DNA of 64,000 nt, from NCBI RefSeq assembly GCF_020076305.1, contig NZ_JAIQXE010000003.1, positions 186,001 to 250,000 of the forward strand, read 5' to 3'. Below the pieces are notes generated by a model, which saw nothing but the letters and a program-made list of their open reading frames with translations, did not search any database and was not told the DNA's origin. Source of the DNA: Flavihumibacter profundi (GTDB lineage: Bacteria; Bacteroidota; Bacteroidia; Chitinophagales; Chitinophagaceae). Both the position numbers and the translations under genes were made by a program. Shown piece by piece: positions 17,444 to 27,000 of this stretch. Position 1 is the stretch's first letter. Every line of letters begins with the position of its first letter.

Positions 17444-18574
17444 TTATTTCCGCTGTAATACTGCGTCTTCTGTAAGGGGAACAATTTTGGAAGGATTTGA
17501 ATTGCCTTTAATCTGGTTGGCAGAGGTTACGAATAAGCGCGGGCTCTTTTGCCTGAAATAATACATCGCCCCGATGAGGCTGAAGAATATGGCAAACAAA
17601 ATAGCCATAATCCAATTGCAGCCGATGTTCCGCAATAAAAATACAATTCCCACCCCTATTGCGTTTAGGGTTAGGAGTAAGATGGAAATTGTACGGTGCG
17701 AAAACCCGTTATCAAGCAATAAATGGTGAATATGGTTACGGTCGGGAGAGAAAGGTGACCGGCGCTTAAACATCCTTATACCGAATACCCGCAGTGTATC
17801 CAGCAGGGGCACCATCAAAATACCAAACCCAACGGCAGGTGCTGAATTAAAATGGAAACCGGAAGCGGGGTCCGCTGCAATATTGATGAATTTAATCACG
17901 AGTACGGCATTGATCAGCCCTATTAGTAAGGATCCGGTATCACCCATGAAGATGCGCGCAGGCTGGAAATTAAAAATCAGGAAAGACAGTATTGATCCGG
18001 CCAGTGAAAAAGCCAGCACAGCATCTGCCGTATGTCCAACACTTACAAAATATATCCCAAATACACTGGTGGATAAGAGACCAAGGCTACCTGCCAATCC
18101 ATCTATGCCATCTATTAGGTTAAATGAATTAATAATTACTATAACAGTGAGGTAGGTAAACACTAAACTGAAGGAATTGGGCAGGTTGTAAATTCCCAGG
18201 AACCCGTGCATATTGCTGATTTGCAGGTTGCCGTAATAAATCAGGATAAATGCAGCAAGTACCTGTCCTATAAATTTCTTAATGGGGGAAATTACGATGA
18301 TATCATCTTTGAGTCCGAGGTAGAAAATAACCACAGCGGCGGCAAGGAAATACTGGAGGTCTTTCCCTTCCTGGAAATTGGCAATCAGCAAAGTGGCAAA
18401 TGCGAATCCGGCAAAAATTCCTAACCCACCCAGGGCTGGAATTGGTGCCTGGTGTACTTTTCGTTCATCGGGGATGTCATACAGCTTCTTCATTGCTGCA
18501 ACCCTAATTATTACAGGGATAGCCAGGAAGGAAATTGCGAAAGATAACGTTAAAGCTAATATTACATCAAACAT
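17444..18574 (-). CDS. Polyprenyl-phosphate sugar-1-phosphate transferase (WecA/TagO/MraY superfamily)
   Basis: 376-aa integral membrane enzyme with about ten hydrophobic segments. It would transfer a sugar-1-phosphate (probably GlcNAc-1-P) to undecaprenyl phosphate to start a surface polysaccharide. Diagnostic motifs are PDERKVHQAPIPALGG at the first loop, FYLGLKDDI (Asp pair), NLIDGIDGLAG, FMGDTGSLLIG and RNHIHHLLLDNGFSHR. The HIHHLL form distinguishes the WecA/TagO branch from MraY. There is no polysaccharide cluster nearby, so the end product is unknown. Confidence 0.88.
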   Translation of the reverse strand: MFDVILALTLSFAISFLAIPVIIRVAAMKKLYDIPDERKVHQAPIPALGGLGIFAGFAFATLLIANFQEGKDLQYFLAAAVVIFYLGLKDDIIVISPIKKFIGQVLAAFILIYYGNLQISNMHGFLGIYNLPNSFSLVFTYLTVIVIINSFNLIDGIDGLAGSLGLLSTSVFGIYFVSVGHTADAVLAFSLAGSILSFLIFNFQPARIFMGDTGSLLIGLINAVLVIKFINIAADPASGFHFNSAPAVGFGILMVPLLDTLRVFGIRMFKRRSPFSPDRNHIHHLLLDNGFSHRTISILLLTLNAIGVGIVFLLRNIGCNWIMAILFAIFFSLIGAMYYFRQKSPRLFVTSANQIKGNSNPSKIVPLTEDAVLQRK

Positions 18575-18735
18575 GAAACCAGGTTTGTTGAGACGAAATT
18601 AAAGGTAATTATTATGGCAGCCCTAACGGCAGCAAGATAATTCAAAACCAGCCAAAAAATCGGCTTACTACAGTTTAGAACGAAAAAATCGGGCCAATTA
18701 GTCTTAAAGGGCATAAACAATACCGTCAAATGGGT

Positions 18736-18743
18736 TAGATTTG
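18736..18743 (+). promoter_or_regulatory. Bacteroidota -7 promoter box of the transketolase gene
   Basis: TAGATTTG matches TAnnTTTG and lies 16 bp before the ATG at 18760. Confidence 0.45.
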
Positions 18744-18759
18744 CCCCACAATTTTGTAT

Positions 18760-19596
18760 ATGGCTAGTTTACAGGAGATTGCCTCCCAAATAAGACGTGA
18801 TATTGTTCGGATGGTACATGGTGTTGCCAGCGGGCACCCGGGTGGTTCATTAGGTTGTACAGATTACCTCACCGCCTTATATTTCAAAGTGATGGAACAC
18901 AACCCTTCCTTTGATATGAATGCCACCAACGAAGATGTTTTTTTCCTCTCCAATGGTCACGTTTCCCCTCTTTTTTATTCTACCCTGGCACGCTCAGGCT
19001 ATTTTGATATAAAGGAACTGTCAACCTTCCGCAAATTAAACAGCCGCCTTCAGGGTCATCCGGCCACTCATGAACACCTGCCCGGTGTAAGAATGGCCAG
19101 CGGGTCACTCGGTCAGGGTATGAGTAATGCCATTGGCGCCGCCCTGGCCAAGAAGCTGAATGGCGATACACACCTGGTATTTTCCCTTCATGGTGATGGC
19201 GAACTGGATGAAGGCCAGAACTGGGAAGCAGCTATGTTCGCGGCCCATCACAAGGTGGATAACCTGATTTCCACGATTGACTGGAATGGCCAGCAAATTG
19301 ATGGCCCGACTGCTAAAGTCATGAACCTGGGCAACCTGGATAAAAAATTTGAATCCTTTGGATGGGAAGTGTTGATCCTGGAAAAGGGAAATGATGTGGA
19401 TGCTGTGGTTGCCATGCTGGAAAAAGCGAAGACCCTAACCGGGAAGGGTAAACCCATCGTAATCCTCATGAAAACTGAAATGGGTTACGGTGTTGATTTT
19501 ATGCAGGGAAGTCACGAATGGCATGGCATTGCACCTAATGATGAACAACTTGCCAGGGCATTGGCACAATTGCCTGAAACGCTGGGGGATTATTGA
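18760..19596 (+). CDS. Transketolase, N-terminal (TPP-binding) subunit
   Basis: 278 aa from the ATG at 18760 (MASLQEIASQIRRDIVRMVHG); an in-frame TTG two codons upstream is unlikely. It shows SGHPGGSLGCTDYLTALYF, SNGHVSPLFYSTLA, GSLGQGMSNAIGAA, HGDGELDEGQNWEA and IDWNGQQIDG, the complete TPP/pyrophosphate half of a split transketolase. The C-terminal subunit, needed for activity, is not next to it: the following gene is a convergent permease. Role: non-oxidative pentose phosphate pathway. Confidence 0.9.
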   Translation: MASLQEIASQIRRDIVRMVHGVASGHPGGSLGCTDYLTALYFKVMEHNPSFDMNATNEDVFFLSNGHVSPLFYSTLARSGYFDIKELSTFRKLNSRLQGHPATHEHLPGVRMASGSLGQGMSNAIGAALAKKLNGDTHLVFSLHGDGELDEGQNWEAAMFAAHHKVDNLISTIDWNGQQIDGPTAKVMNLGNLDKKFESFGWEVLILEKGNDVDAVVAMLEKAKTLTGKGKPIVILMKTEMGYGVDFMQGSHEWHGIAPNDEQLARALAQLPETLGDY

Positions 19597-19618
19597 GGGT
19601 GAGCGGTGAACCAACCTG

Positions 19619-20848
19619 CTAATTCCCACTCCGAAGTTCCACAGGCTCTAAAGCGGCTTTCCGTGCAGGGAACCAGGCTGCTAAAAATGCAACGACAACA
19701 ACAGTTGCAAGCACCAGCAGGAAATCGCTGATATGGAATTTAACAGGATAGTAATCAATTACAAAGCTGCCCCCTTCGAGGGTTACCAGTTTATATTTAA
19801 CCTGCGCCCAGCAAATAAACAGTGCGAGCACCATTCCGGCCAGCGCACCTAAACCGGCGAGCAAAAATCCCTCACTGATAAATATCGTTTGTATCCTGCC
19901 GTTAGAAGCCCCCATGGCTTTCAAAACCTGGATATCTTTTTGCTTTTCCAGCACCAGCATGGTTAATGAACCGATCATGGTAAAGGCCGCCACCACCAGG
20001 ATAAGGCAGAGTACCCCGTAAATAACCCATTTCTCCATTTGCATAATACTATACAGGCCCTGGTTTTGTTCGTACCGGGTTTGCACCCTGTATTGTTTTC
20101 CAAGCAACTGCGACAATTGCTGCTGAACCCGGTCTTCTTCATTTTTATCGGCAACCGCAATTTCAACACCGCCGTATTCATCAGGTGCCAGGTTGAGCAT
20201 CCTTCGCATAAATGGCAGGTTGGTAATCACATACTTATTATCAAAATCCTGTTGTATGGCGAAAGCCCCGGAAGTGTACATATTTTCAGCGCTCAATGAC
20301 TGCATGGGATCAGCTACGTTCAGGCTGGCATCCCTTTTAGGCAGGTATACTGTTAACGGGAGCAGGTTTTGTTCACTTAGTACACCAAGGGCATTTTCAA
20401 TGCCTACCCCCATAACCGAAAACGGTTTGTCGGCATCACCCAGTTCAAACTTCCCGGCTTTCAATGTTTCAGGCAGCGTAGTCACTTTTCCATAGGCACT
20501 GTCCACTCCCTTCAGGTATACAATCGTTTGTGCCTCCCCGTTTTGCAATAGTGCCTTCTCCTCCATTACAAGGGAGAATGATTTTACCCCGGGAACCTGG
20601 CCGATCGCCCTGAGCTGTTCTGCAGATAAGTGCATAAGCTTGCCACTTGCAGGAACCACCTTTATATCGGTGTAAAATGTTGCATAGAGCGACTTCACAA
20701 GGTCTTCAAAGCCATTAAAAACACTAAGCACCACAATGAGCGATGCGGTGCCTACAACCACTGCCGATACACTCACCCAGGCGATGACATTAATGGCATT
20801 GGTCGATTTTTTTGACTTGAAATAGCGCCAGGCAAATAAAAAATTCAA
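19619..20848 (-). CDS. ABC transporter permease, FtsX/LolE type
   Basis: 409 aa. One membrane segment near residues 20-45, a periplasmic MacB-like domain of about 200 residues (TDIKVVPASGKLM, GVGIENALGV), then three membrane segments in the FtsX domain (about 270-400) with VLEKQKDIQVLKAMGASNGRI, the conserved coupling region, and a final AAWFPARKAALEPVELRSGN. This fits LolC/E-type lipoprotein-release permeases. No ATPase gene is adjacent. It is followed on the same strand after rbfA by 11 bp, so rbfA and this gene may be co-transcribed. Confidence 0.85.
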   Translation of the reverse strand: MNFLFAWRYFKSKKSTNAINVIAWVSVSAVVVGTASLIVVLSVFNGFEDLVKSLYATFYTDIKVVPASGKLMHLSAEQLRAIGQVPGVKSFSLVMEEKALLQNGEAQTIVYLKGVDSAYGKVTTLPETLKAGKFELGDADKPFSVMGVGIENALGVLSEQNLLPLTVYLPKRDASLNVADPMQSLSAENMYTSGAFAIQQDFDNKYVITNLPFMRRMLNLAPDEYGGVEIAVADKNEEDRVQQQLSQLLGKQYRVQTRYEQNQGLYSIMQMEKWVIYGVLCLILVVAAFTMIGSLTMLVLEKQKDIQVLKAMGASNGRIQTIFISEGFLLAGLGALAGMVLALFICWAQVKYKLVTLEGGSFVIDYYPVKFHISDFLLVLATVVVVAFLAAWFPARKAALEPVELRSGN

Positions 20849-20859
20849 AGCAGCTGGTT

Positions 20860-21246
20860 TTATTGTTCTGTTGATGGCGTTTCCCCTTTTTCATCATGTT
20901 TGATCTGCCTGAAAATTTCTTCCATCTTATATACCTGGTCGAGTGTTTCATCGAGGTAATAATGCATTATGGGAATCCTGCGAACCTGGTGTTTAATGGA
21001 ACCGGCCAGTTCACGCTTGATTTCCCAGGCACGGTCCTCAATTTTTTTCATTGCGGCGGCGCGGTCCTTAACCTGGAAAAGACTCAGGTATACCCGGGCT
21101 TCCAGCAAGTCGGGGGTCATTTTTACGGAAGAAATCGACACCATGCCTCCATCAATCATTGTTAACCCCAGCCGCTGGAATATGCCGTTTAATACTTCCT
21201 GCACTTCCCCGGCCACCTGTTTCTGTCTTTTCGTCTCCTGTTGCAT
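20860..21246 (-). CDS. rbfA: Ribosome-binding factor A
   Basis: Cold-shock-linked factor for 30S maturation. The ATG at 21244-21246 (MQQETKRQKQVAGEVQEVLNGIF) gives 128 aa; a longer frame reaching 21324 reads unlike the family. KH-like fold markers are SSVKMTPDLLEARVYLSLF and RIPIMHYYLDETLDQVYKMEEIF. It is divergent from the ABC exporter and lies upstream of the permease on the same strand. Confidence 0.9.
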   Translation of the reverse strand: MQQETKRQKQVAGEVQEVLNGIFQRLGLTMIDGGMVSISSVKMTPDLLEARVYLSLFQVKDRAAAMKKIEDRAWEIKRELAGSIKHQVRRIPIMHYYLDETLDQVYKMEEIFRQIKHDEKGETPSTEQ

Positions 21247-21313
21247 AGCGCTGATTTGGTGCAAAGATGCGAATCTTAACCGGCATTTAAGTACCCCCGC
21301 AGGCAAATTAGCG

Positions 21314-21321
21314 TAGCTTTG
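21314..21321 (+). promoter_or_regulatory. Bacteroidota -7 promoter box of the ABC exporter operon
   Basis: TAGCTTTG matches TAnnTTTG and lies 25 bp before the chosen ATG (21346). It also argues against a TTG start at 21319, which would begin inside the box. Confidence 0.45.
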
Positions 21322-21345
21322 CAACTTCTTATTACAAAAAACAGA

Positions 21346-23163
21346 ATGAAAAATTTCTCCAGGATCCTTAAATATCTGTCAGACAAAAAGGGTGGTATCG
21401 CCCTTTATTTCCTGTTCAACCTGTTATCCATACTCTTTTCCCTGATTTCTCTGGCAATGCTGGCTCCATTCCTGCAATTACTTTTTGGCAAGGAAAAACT
21501 GGTGGATGTTAAACCGGTTTCAGGTTTTTCTGCTTCCGGCCTGATGAGCTCACTCAAATACCAGCTTAGCCAACTGATCCAGGCGCATGGCCCCGTTTTT
21601 GCCCTTGCAGCAATTTGTATTACGATTATCATTACCATACTCCTTAAGAATATTTTCCTGTATATGGGGTTCCGGACCATGACCCCCATGCGGAACCAGG
21701 TATTAACCAAAATCAGGGCGGACCTCTATAACAAGATACTGGAACTGCCTATTGGCTTTTTTACGGAACAGCGCAAGGGTGATATCATTAGTCGCATGAG
21801 CAACGACGTGAACGAGGTGGAATGGAGTATTATTGGCGCCCTCGAAACACTTATCAAGGAACCGCTCACAATTATCATCATCCTCGTTTCGCTTATTTTA
21901 CTGAGCCCCGCACTTTCGGTGTTTTTGCTGGTGCTGCTTCCCGCAACCGGTTTCATCATCGGCCGCGTAAGCCGCTCCCTGAAAGTGCAATCCACGGATG
22001 CACAGGAACAGCAAGGACTATTATTATCTGTCCTGGATGAAACCCTGGGGGGCCTGCGGGTCATCAAAGCTTTTAATGCCGAAAAAATTATAGGCATCAA
22101 ATTCTTTGGCATCAACAAAAAGCTGAACCATATCCGCAATGCCATGAATTTCCGGCGTGACCTGGCTGCGCCGATGTCGGAATTCCTGGGCGTACTGGTT
22201 CTTACAGCCATCCTGTGGTTCGGGGGCAAACTGGTATTGCACAACGAAGTATTACAGGCCGATGCCTTCATCACCTATATTGTTTTCTTTACCCAGATCA
22301 TCAATCCGGCCAAGTCATTCTCCAATGCATTTTACAATGTACAACGGGGAAGTGCAGCCGCTGAACGCATTGAAGCTATCATACAGGCTCCGGTTACCGT
22401 CCGGGACGCACCGGGTGCTAAGGAATTAACCTCTTTTAACCAGGCCATTGAATTCAGGAATGTCTCTTTTTCGTATGAAGACACCGTTATACTCGATAAT
22501 ATCAACCTGGTCATTGAAAAAGGTAAAACAGTAGCCCTGGTTGGTTCATCGGGATCTGGAAAATCTACCCTGGCCGACCTGGTACCCCGTTTTCATGATG
22601 TTACAAGCGGGGAGATTCTGATCGATGGCATCAACATAAAAAATTATACCCTGCATTCAATTCGCGAGCAATTGAGTATTGTTACGCAGGAGCCTATTTT
22701 GTTTAATGATACAATCGCCGCCAATATTGCGCTGGCCCACCCCGATTCTTCCCCGGAGGAAATTGAGCAGGCAGCCAAAGTGGCCAATGCCCACAATTTT
22801 ATAATCCAGAAGGAAGAAGGTTACAATACAAATATTGGCGACCGGGGCAGCAAGCTTAGTGGCGGTGAAAGGCAGCGTTTAACCATAGCCAGGGCATTAC
22901 TAAAAAACCCGCCGATCCTTATCCTGGACGAAGCCACTTCATCACTCGATACAGAAAGTGAGCGCCTCGTGCAGGAAGCCATTGACAACATGATGCAACA
23001 CCGCACCAGCCTGGTGATTGCACACCGCCTTAGTACAATCCGCCATGCCGATGAAATTGTGGTGCTGCAAAACGGGAAGATTGTTGAGCGCGGCAGCCAC
23101 GACAGCCTCCTGGAACAGCATGGATTTTATAAGCGGTTGGTGGATATGCAGGAAGTCAAATAG
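21346..23163 (+). CDS. ABC exporter, fused permease-ATPase (MsbA-like)
   Basis: 605 aa from the ATG at 21346 (MKNFSRILKYLSDKKGG). The N-terminal half holds six membrane helices (about 20-320) with the EAA-like coupling loop FTEQRKGDIISRMSNDVNEVEW. The ATPase has Walker A GSSGSGKST, the Q loop SIVTQEP, signature LSGGERQR, Walker B ILILDEATSSLD and the switch His in VIAHRLSTI. A lipid A or drug/lipid flippase role is typical; substrate unknown. It is the first gene of a four-gene plus-strand run (to 26954) with gaps of 23, 9 and 9 bp. Confidence 0.9.
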   Translation: MKNFSRILKYLSDKKGGIALYFLFNLLSILFSLISLAMLAPFLQLLFGKEKLVDVKPVSGFSASGLMSSLKYQLSQLIQAHGPVFALAAICITIIITILLKNIFLYMGFRTMTPMRNQVLTKIRADLYNKILELPIGFFTEQRKGDIISRMSNDVNEVEWSIIGALETLIKEPLTIIIILVSLILLSPALSVFLLVLLPATGFIIGRVSRSLKVQSTDAQEQQGLLLSVLDETLGGLRVIKAFNAEKIIGIKFFGINKKLNHIRNAMNFRRDLAAPMSEFLGVLVLTAILWFGGKLVLHNEVLQADAFITYIVFFTQIINPAKSFSNAFYNVQRGSAAAERIEAIIQAPVTVRDAPGAKELTSFNQAIEFRNVSFSYEDTVILDNINLVIEKGKTVALVGSSGSGKSTLADLVPRFHDVTSGEILIDGINIKNYTLHSIREQLSIVTQEPILFNDTIAANIALAHPDSSPEEIEQAAKVANAHNFIIQKEEGYNTNIGDRGSKLSGGERQRLTIARALLKNPPILILDEATSSLDTESERLVQEAIDNMMQHRTSLVIAHRLSTIRHADEIVVLQNGKIVERGSHDSLLEQHGFYKRLVDMQEVK

Positions 23164-23186
23164 TTTTACCATATAAAACCTCAAGG

Positions 23187-25301
23187 ATGAAGCAAGCTAT
23201 TTTGTTTGCGGCAGTGATTACTACGTTTACTGTATCGCAGGCACAGCAGAAATCTATCAGTGTTGAACAGGCTTTCAGGGGTGCGCCCACTAACCTTACC
23301 CAGCCCCTTCCAACAATCGGTAATTGGACGGACAAACAACATTACCTCGAATCAAGGAAGGATGCAGATGGCAAAACAAGCCAATTCCTGGTGGATGTGA
23401 AAACGGGCAATGCAAGCCTGTTTACCGGCGCCACTCCTGCGGAAAAAGCTGTGGCCGTCCCTGCCCTCGCTATTGTTGGCGCACGTAACCAGACCGCATC
23501 GCCGGATGGTAAATTTTTTGCTTATACCAAGGCCGACAATAACCTCTATATAATGGAGATTGCCACTAAAAAAGAAAAGCAGGTTACTGCTGATGGCAAT
23601 GATTCCATTTTAAACGGATATGCTTCCTGGATTTATTATGAAGAAATACTGGGCCGGCAAAGTCATTATAAAGCTTTCTGGTGGAGCGACGACAGCAAAA
23701 ACCTGGCGTTTATGCGTTTCGATGAAAGCGGTGTTCCTGTGTTTCCTATTTATGTTGCTGATGGCCAGCACGGTTCACTGGAAAAAGAACGCTACCCAAA
23801 ACCCGGCGATAAAAATCCTACTGTAAAAATCGGCATTGCTCATACCGGCAATGACCAGGTAAGCTGGGCTGATTTTAATGACCAGGACGACCAGTATTTT
23901 GGTACGCCTGCCTGGGCCCCAACCGGCCAGCTCTGGATACAATGGCTGAACCGCGGGCAGGATAATTTAAAGTTATATGGTGTTGATGCTTCCAGCGGAC
24001 AAAAGACCCTTATTTATGAAGAGTCCCAGAAAACTTGGATCGACCTGGATGTTTATGACCGCATCACTTTCCTGTCGGATAAAAAAGGGTTTATACTGAA
24101 GAGCGATGCCAGCGGATGGAACCATTTATACCTGTATGATATCACCGGCAAGCGCCTGGCGCAACTCACTGATGGTGAATATTCCGTTGGCGGTGTGTTG
24201 CAGGTTGATGAAAAAGGGAAACGCGTTTATTTTAATGCGCGCAAGGAAAACAGCGCCCGGTGGGACCTGTACAGTGTCGGGCTGGATGGCAAAAAAATGC
24301 TGCGCCATTCCTTTGGTGAATATTCTTTCAGTGGCATGAACCTGTCGCCTGATTACAAATATTTCATTACCACTTATTCCAATATCCAGACAGTACCCAC
24401 AACAGCGCTGGTTGATATAAACGGGAAACTGGTCCGTGAAATTGGTACAGCCAAAGGTCCCGAAGCCGGCAATTACAACCTGCCGAAAAAAGAATTGATA
24501 AGGGTTAAATCTGCCGACGGATTATTTGATTTACCGGTACTGATTACCTATCCCATCAATTTTGACCCGGCTAAAAAATATCCTGTCCTGGTAAGTATTT
24601 ATGGCGGCCCCAATGCCGGCCAGGTTTACGACCAATACCGTGTGAGCCCTTCAGAAATCTGGTGGGCGCAGGAAGGATTGGTACAGGTGAGCTTCGACAA
24701 CCGGAGCAGTGGCCACTTTGGCAAGAAAGGCATGAACTATATTTTCCGCCAGTTGGGTAAATATGAAATAGAAGATTATATGGCATGCGCCAGGTACATG
24801 AAATCACAACCATGGGTAAACGACAAAAAACTGGCTATCACCGGTGGCAGTTTTGGCGGGTACATGACCTGTATGGCCATGACTTATGGTGCAGATGTAT
24901 TTGATTACGGCATTGCGAATGCCTCTGTAACAGACTGGCAATTGTATGATACTCATTATACGGAAAGATATATGGATACGCCTGCGGAAAACCCCGAAGG
25001 ATATAAAAATACTTCGGTGCTGACTTACGCCGACAAATATAAAAGCGGACTGCGTATCGTTCATGGTACTACAGACGACAATGTGCACATGCAGAACAGT
25101 ATCCAGTTCATCAATAAACTGGAGGACCTGGGTAAACATTTTGAGATGATGGTTTATCCCAACGAACGACACGGTATCGGGATGAATAAGGCCACCAAAA
25201 GGACCCACCTGGTGAATGAAAATGCCAATTTCTATTACCAGTACCTTTTGGGGAAACCAATGCCCGATGCCTTCTGGAAAAAAGAATCCAAAGCTTTTTA
25301 A
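23187..25301 (+). CDS. Dipeptidyl peptidase IV-like S9 peptidase
   Basis: 704 aa, signal peptide MKQAILFAAVITTFTVSQAQ. The N-terminal beta-propeller (about 60-450) includes RQSHYKAFWWSDDSKNLAFMRFDES. The C-terminal alpha/beta hydrolase has the nucleophile in TGGSFGGYMTC, Asp in GTTDDNVHMQN and His in NERHGIG, a full catalytic triad. The Glu pair needed for N-terminus binding may be in WIYYEEILGR, as in DPP-IV. It removes X-Pro/Ala dipeptides in the periplasm. Second gene of the exporter operon. Confidence 0.92.
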   Translation: MKQAILFAAVITTFTVSQAQQKSISVEQAFRGAPTNLTQPLPTIGNWTDKQHYLESRKDADGKTSQFLVDVKTGNASLFTGATPAEKAVAVPALAIVGARNQTASPDGKFFAYTKADNNLYIMEIATKKEKQVTADGNDSILNGYASWIYYEEILGRQSHYKAFWWSDDSKNLAFMRFDESGVPVFPIYVADGQHGSLEKERYPKPGDKNPTVKIGIAHTGNDQVSWADFNDQDDQYFGTPAWAPTGQLWIQWLNRGQDNLKLYGVDASSGQKTLIYEESQKTWIDLDVYDRITFLSDKKGFILKSDASGWNHLYLYDITGKRLAQLTDGEYSVGGVLQVDEKGKRVYFNARKENSARWDLYSVGLDGKKMLRHSFGEYSFSGMNLSPDYKYFITTYSNIQTVPTTALVDINGKLVREIGTAKGPEAGNYNLPKKELIRVKSADGLFDLPVLITYPINFDPAKKYPVLVSIYGGPNAGQVYDQYRVSPSEIWWAQEGLVQVSFDNRSSGHFGKKGMNYIFRQLGKYEIEDYMACARYMKSQPWVNDKKLAITGGSFGGYMTCMAMTYGADVFDYGIANASVTDWQLYDTHYTERYMDTPAENPEGYKNTSVLTYADKYKSGLRIVHGTTDDNVHMQNSIQFINKLEDLGKHFEMMVYPNERHGIGMNKATKRTHLVNENANFYYQYLLGKPMPDAFWKKESKAF

Positions 25302-25310
25302 TTTACCGGT

Positions 25311-26426
25311 ATGAAAAACTGGTTGGCATTATTGTTATTGCTATCCCTTTGCTCCACGGCAAGGCCCAGCGAACAGGGGCCGCTACAACGTGTTGATTCC
25401 CTGCTGCATGCAAGGTATACAGCCGATGCACCGGGCATTGCCATAAGCATTGTTGAAAAAGGTAAAACGACTTTCTCAAAAGGTTATGGCATTTCATCGC
25501 TGGAAGGGAAGGGGAAGATTTCACCAGCCACAACATTTAATATTGCTTCCCTGACCAAGCAATTTACCGCGATGGCCATTTTGCAACTTGCCGGCAAAAA
25601 TAAATTGTCCCTGGATGAGAAGATCGGACATTTCCTTCCGGAGCTCAACAAAAAAATCGGTGGACAGGTTACTATCCGGCAACTGCTGAACCATAGCTCT
25701 GGCATAGTGGATCATTATGCGTATACCGATACTAACAACCTTCATCATGCGCACAATAGCACAGCGCTTACCGCCATTAAAAATATCGACACTACGTATT
25801 TCACCCCGGGCAGCCAGTTCCGGTACAGCAATACGGCCTATTGCCTGTTGGCCCTGGTCATTGAAAGGGCAAGCGGGCTTTCTTATGCAGCTTATATGCA
25901 ACAATACATTTTCCAACCCGCAGGCATGAAACATACAGCTATATGGAATGAAAGCCGGGCAAACAATACAGATGCCGCCGGTTACGACCTCGATAGCGTT
26001 TCGAAGCGGTTTGTTGCATCCGGCGCTGCTGAACATATCTTCTTTTCCACCGAAGGCGATGGCGGCATTTATACTACTGTTGAAGACTATACGAAATGGT
26101 TCACCGCCCTGCAATCGGGAAATGTTTTCCCGAAACAACTTGCCAGCCTTGCCAGGTCACTGCAGTTTGCCATAGATGCCAGGAACAAAACGGGTTATGG
26201 TATGGGCTGGTTTGTTGATGAGCATACACAACCTGCCCTTGCTTACCATAGCGGCTCAAACGGCGGCTTTAATTCTTATAGTTTTACTATTCCCGGAGAA
26301 GGCTTTGCAGTGGTTGTTTTTTCCAACCGGTCAGATATAAACCTGGAATTACTGGTACAGCAAATTATAAATATCCTGCTGCCGGGTAGAAAACCTTTTA
26401 CCAAAATCCAATCGCTCACTTCCTAA
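25311..26426 (+). CDS. Serine hydrolase of the beta-lactamase/PBP4* class
   Basis: 371 aa with a signal peptide (MKNWLALLLLLSLCSTA). Catalytic boxes are SLTK (Ser-x-x-Lys) near residue 82, YSN near 170 and HSGSNGG near 322. This arrangement is typical of class C beta-lactamase-like esterases and D,D-peptidases of unknown substrate. Nine bp separate it from the DPP-IV-like gene. Not evidence of antibiotic resistance. Confidence 0.87.
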   Translation: MKNWLALLLLLSLCSTARPSEQGPLQRVDSLLHARYTADAPGIAISIVEKGKTTFSKGYGISSLEGKGKISPATTFNIASLTKQFTAMAILQLAGKNKLSLDEKIGHFLPELNKKIGGQVTIRQLLNHSSGIVDHYAYTDTNNLHHAHNSTALTAIKNIDTTYFTPGSQFRYSNTAYCLLALVIERASGLSYAAYMQQYIFQPAGMKHTAIWNESRANNTDAAGYDLDSVSKRFVASGAAEHIFFSTEGDGGIYTTVEDYTKWFTALQSGNVFPKQLASLARSLQFAIDARNKTGYGMGWFVDEHTQPALAYHSGSNGGFNSYSFTIPGEGFAVVVFSNRSDINLELLVQQIINILLPGRKPFTKIQSLTS

Positions 26427-26435
26427 ACCTTCCAT

Positions 26436-26954
26436 ATGCCTGTAAGCATTGCAAAAGCAGCGGATATTGCCGAATTGGTACAATTGGTAAACAGTGCCTA
26501 CCGGGGAGAAGGTTCGAAGAAAGGCTGGACCACCGAAGCTGACCTGCTGGTGGGCGGAATACGGGTAAATGAAGATCGCATGGCAGCAATGCTGCATAAC
26601 CCGGCCAACACCATCTTAAAATATACTAACGACCAAAACCAAATTATCGGTTGTGTATTACTGGCAGAAAAAACTGGCTATGTATACCTGGGCATGTTAA
26701 CGGTATCACCCGAATTGCAAGGCGCAGGTATCGGAAAAGAATTGCTAAAGGCAGCCGATGAATTTGCAAAAGGTATTGGCAAACACAATATACGCATGAC
26801 CGTTATAACCGCCCGCACTGAACTCATTAACTGGTATAAGCGGCACGGTTACCAGGATACCGGGGAAAGGCTGCCATTCCCTTATGAACCCGGTTTCGGT
26901 GAACCCAGCCAGCAACTGGAGTTCGCCGTCCTCGAAAGAAAATGGCCGCAGTAA
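26436..26954 (+). CDS. GNAT family N-acetyltransferase
   Basis: 172 aa. The acetyl-CoA site follows LGMLTVSPELQGAGIGKELLKAADEFA (the QGAGIG P-loop-like motif) and the last strand has YKRHGYQDTGERLPF. Substrate not evident. Its stop codon lies in the loop of a 17-bp-stem terminator. Last gene of the operon beginning at 21346. Confidence 0.88.
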   Translation: MPVSIAKAADIAELVQLVNSAYRGEGSKKGWTTEADLLVGGIRVNEDRMAAMLHNPANTILKYTNDQNQIIGCVLLAEKTGYVYLGMLTVSPELQGAGIGKELLKAADEFAKGIGKHNIRMTVITARTELINWYKRHGYQDTGERLPFPYEPGFGEPSQQLEFAVLERKWPQ

Positions 26955-26971
26955 TGCGGCCATTTTCTTTC
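26934..26971. terminator. Bidirectional terminator after the GNAT gene
   Basis: GAAAGAAAATGGCCGCA and its exact complement form a 17-bp stem with a 4-base loop that contains the GNAT stop codon. A-runs and T-runs on the two sides let it work for both converging transcripts. Confidence 0.8.
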
Positions 26972-26972
26972 A

Positions 26973-27000
26973 ATTCACCATTCACTATTCACCATTCACT
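26973..27000. repeat. Two exact 14-bp direct repeats
   Basis: ATTCACCATTCACT is present twice in tandem, immediately after the terminator and running into the 3' end of the dksA-like gene. Similar ATTCAC-rich tracts are familiar in Bacteroidota intergenic DNA. Confidence 0.7.

Noticed and set aside
25311-26426. Antibiotic-resistance beta-lactamase
   Set aside because: The SxxK, YxN and HxG boxes define a broad class of serine hydrolases; context and signal peptide do not suggest resistance.
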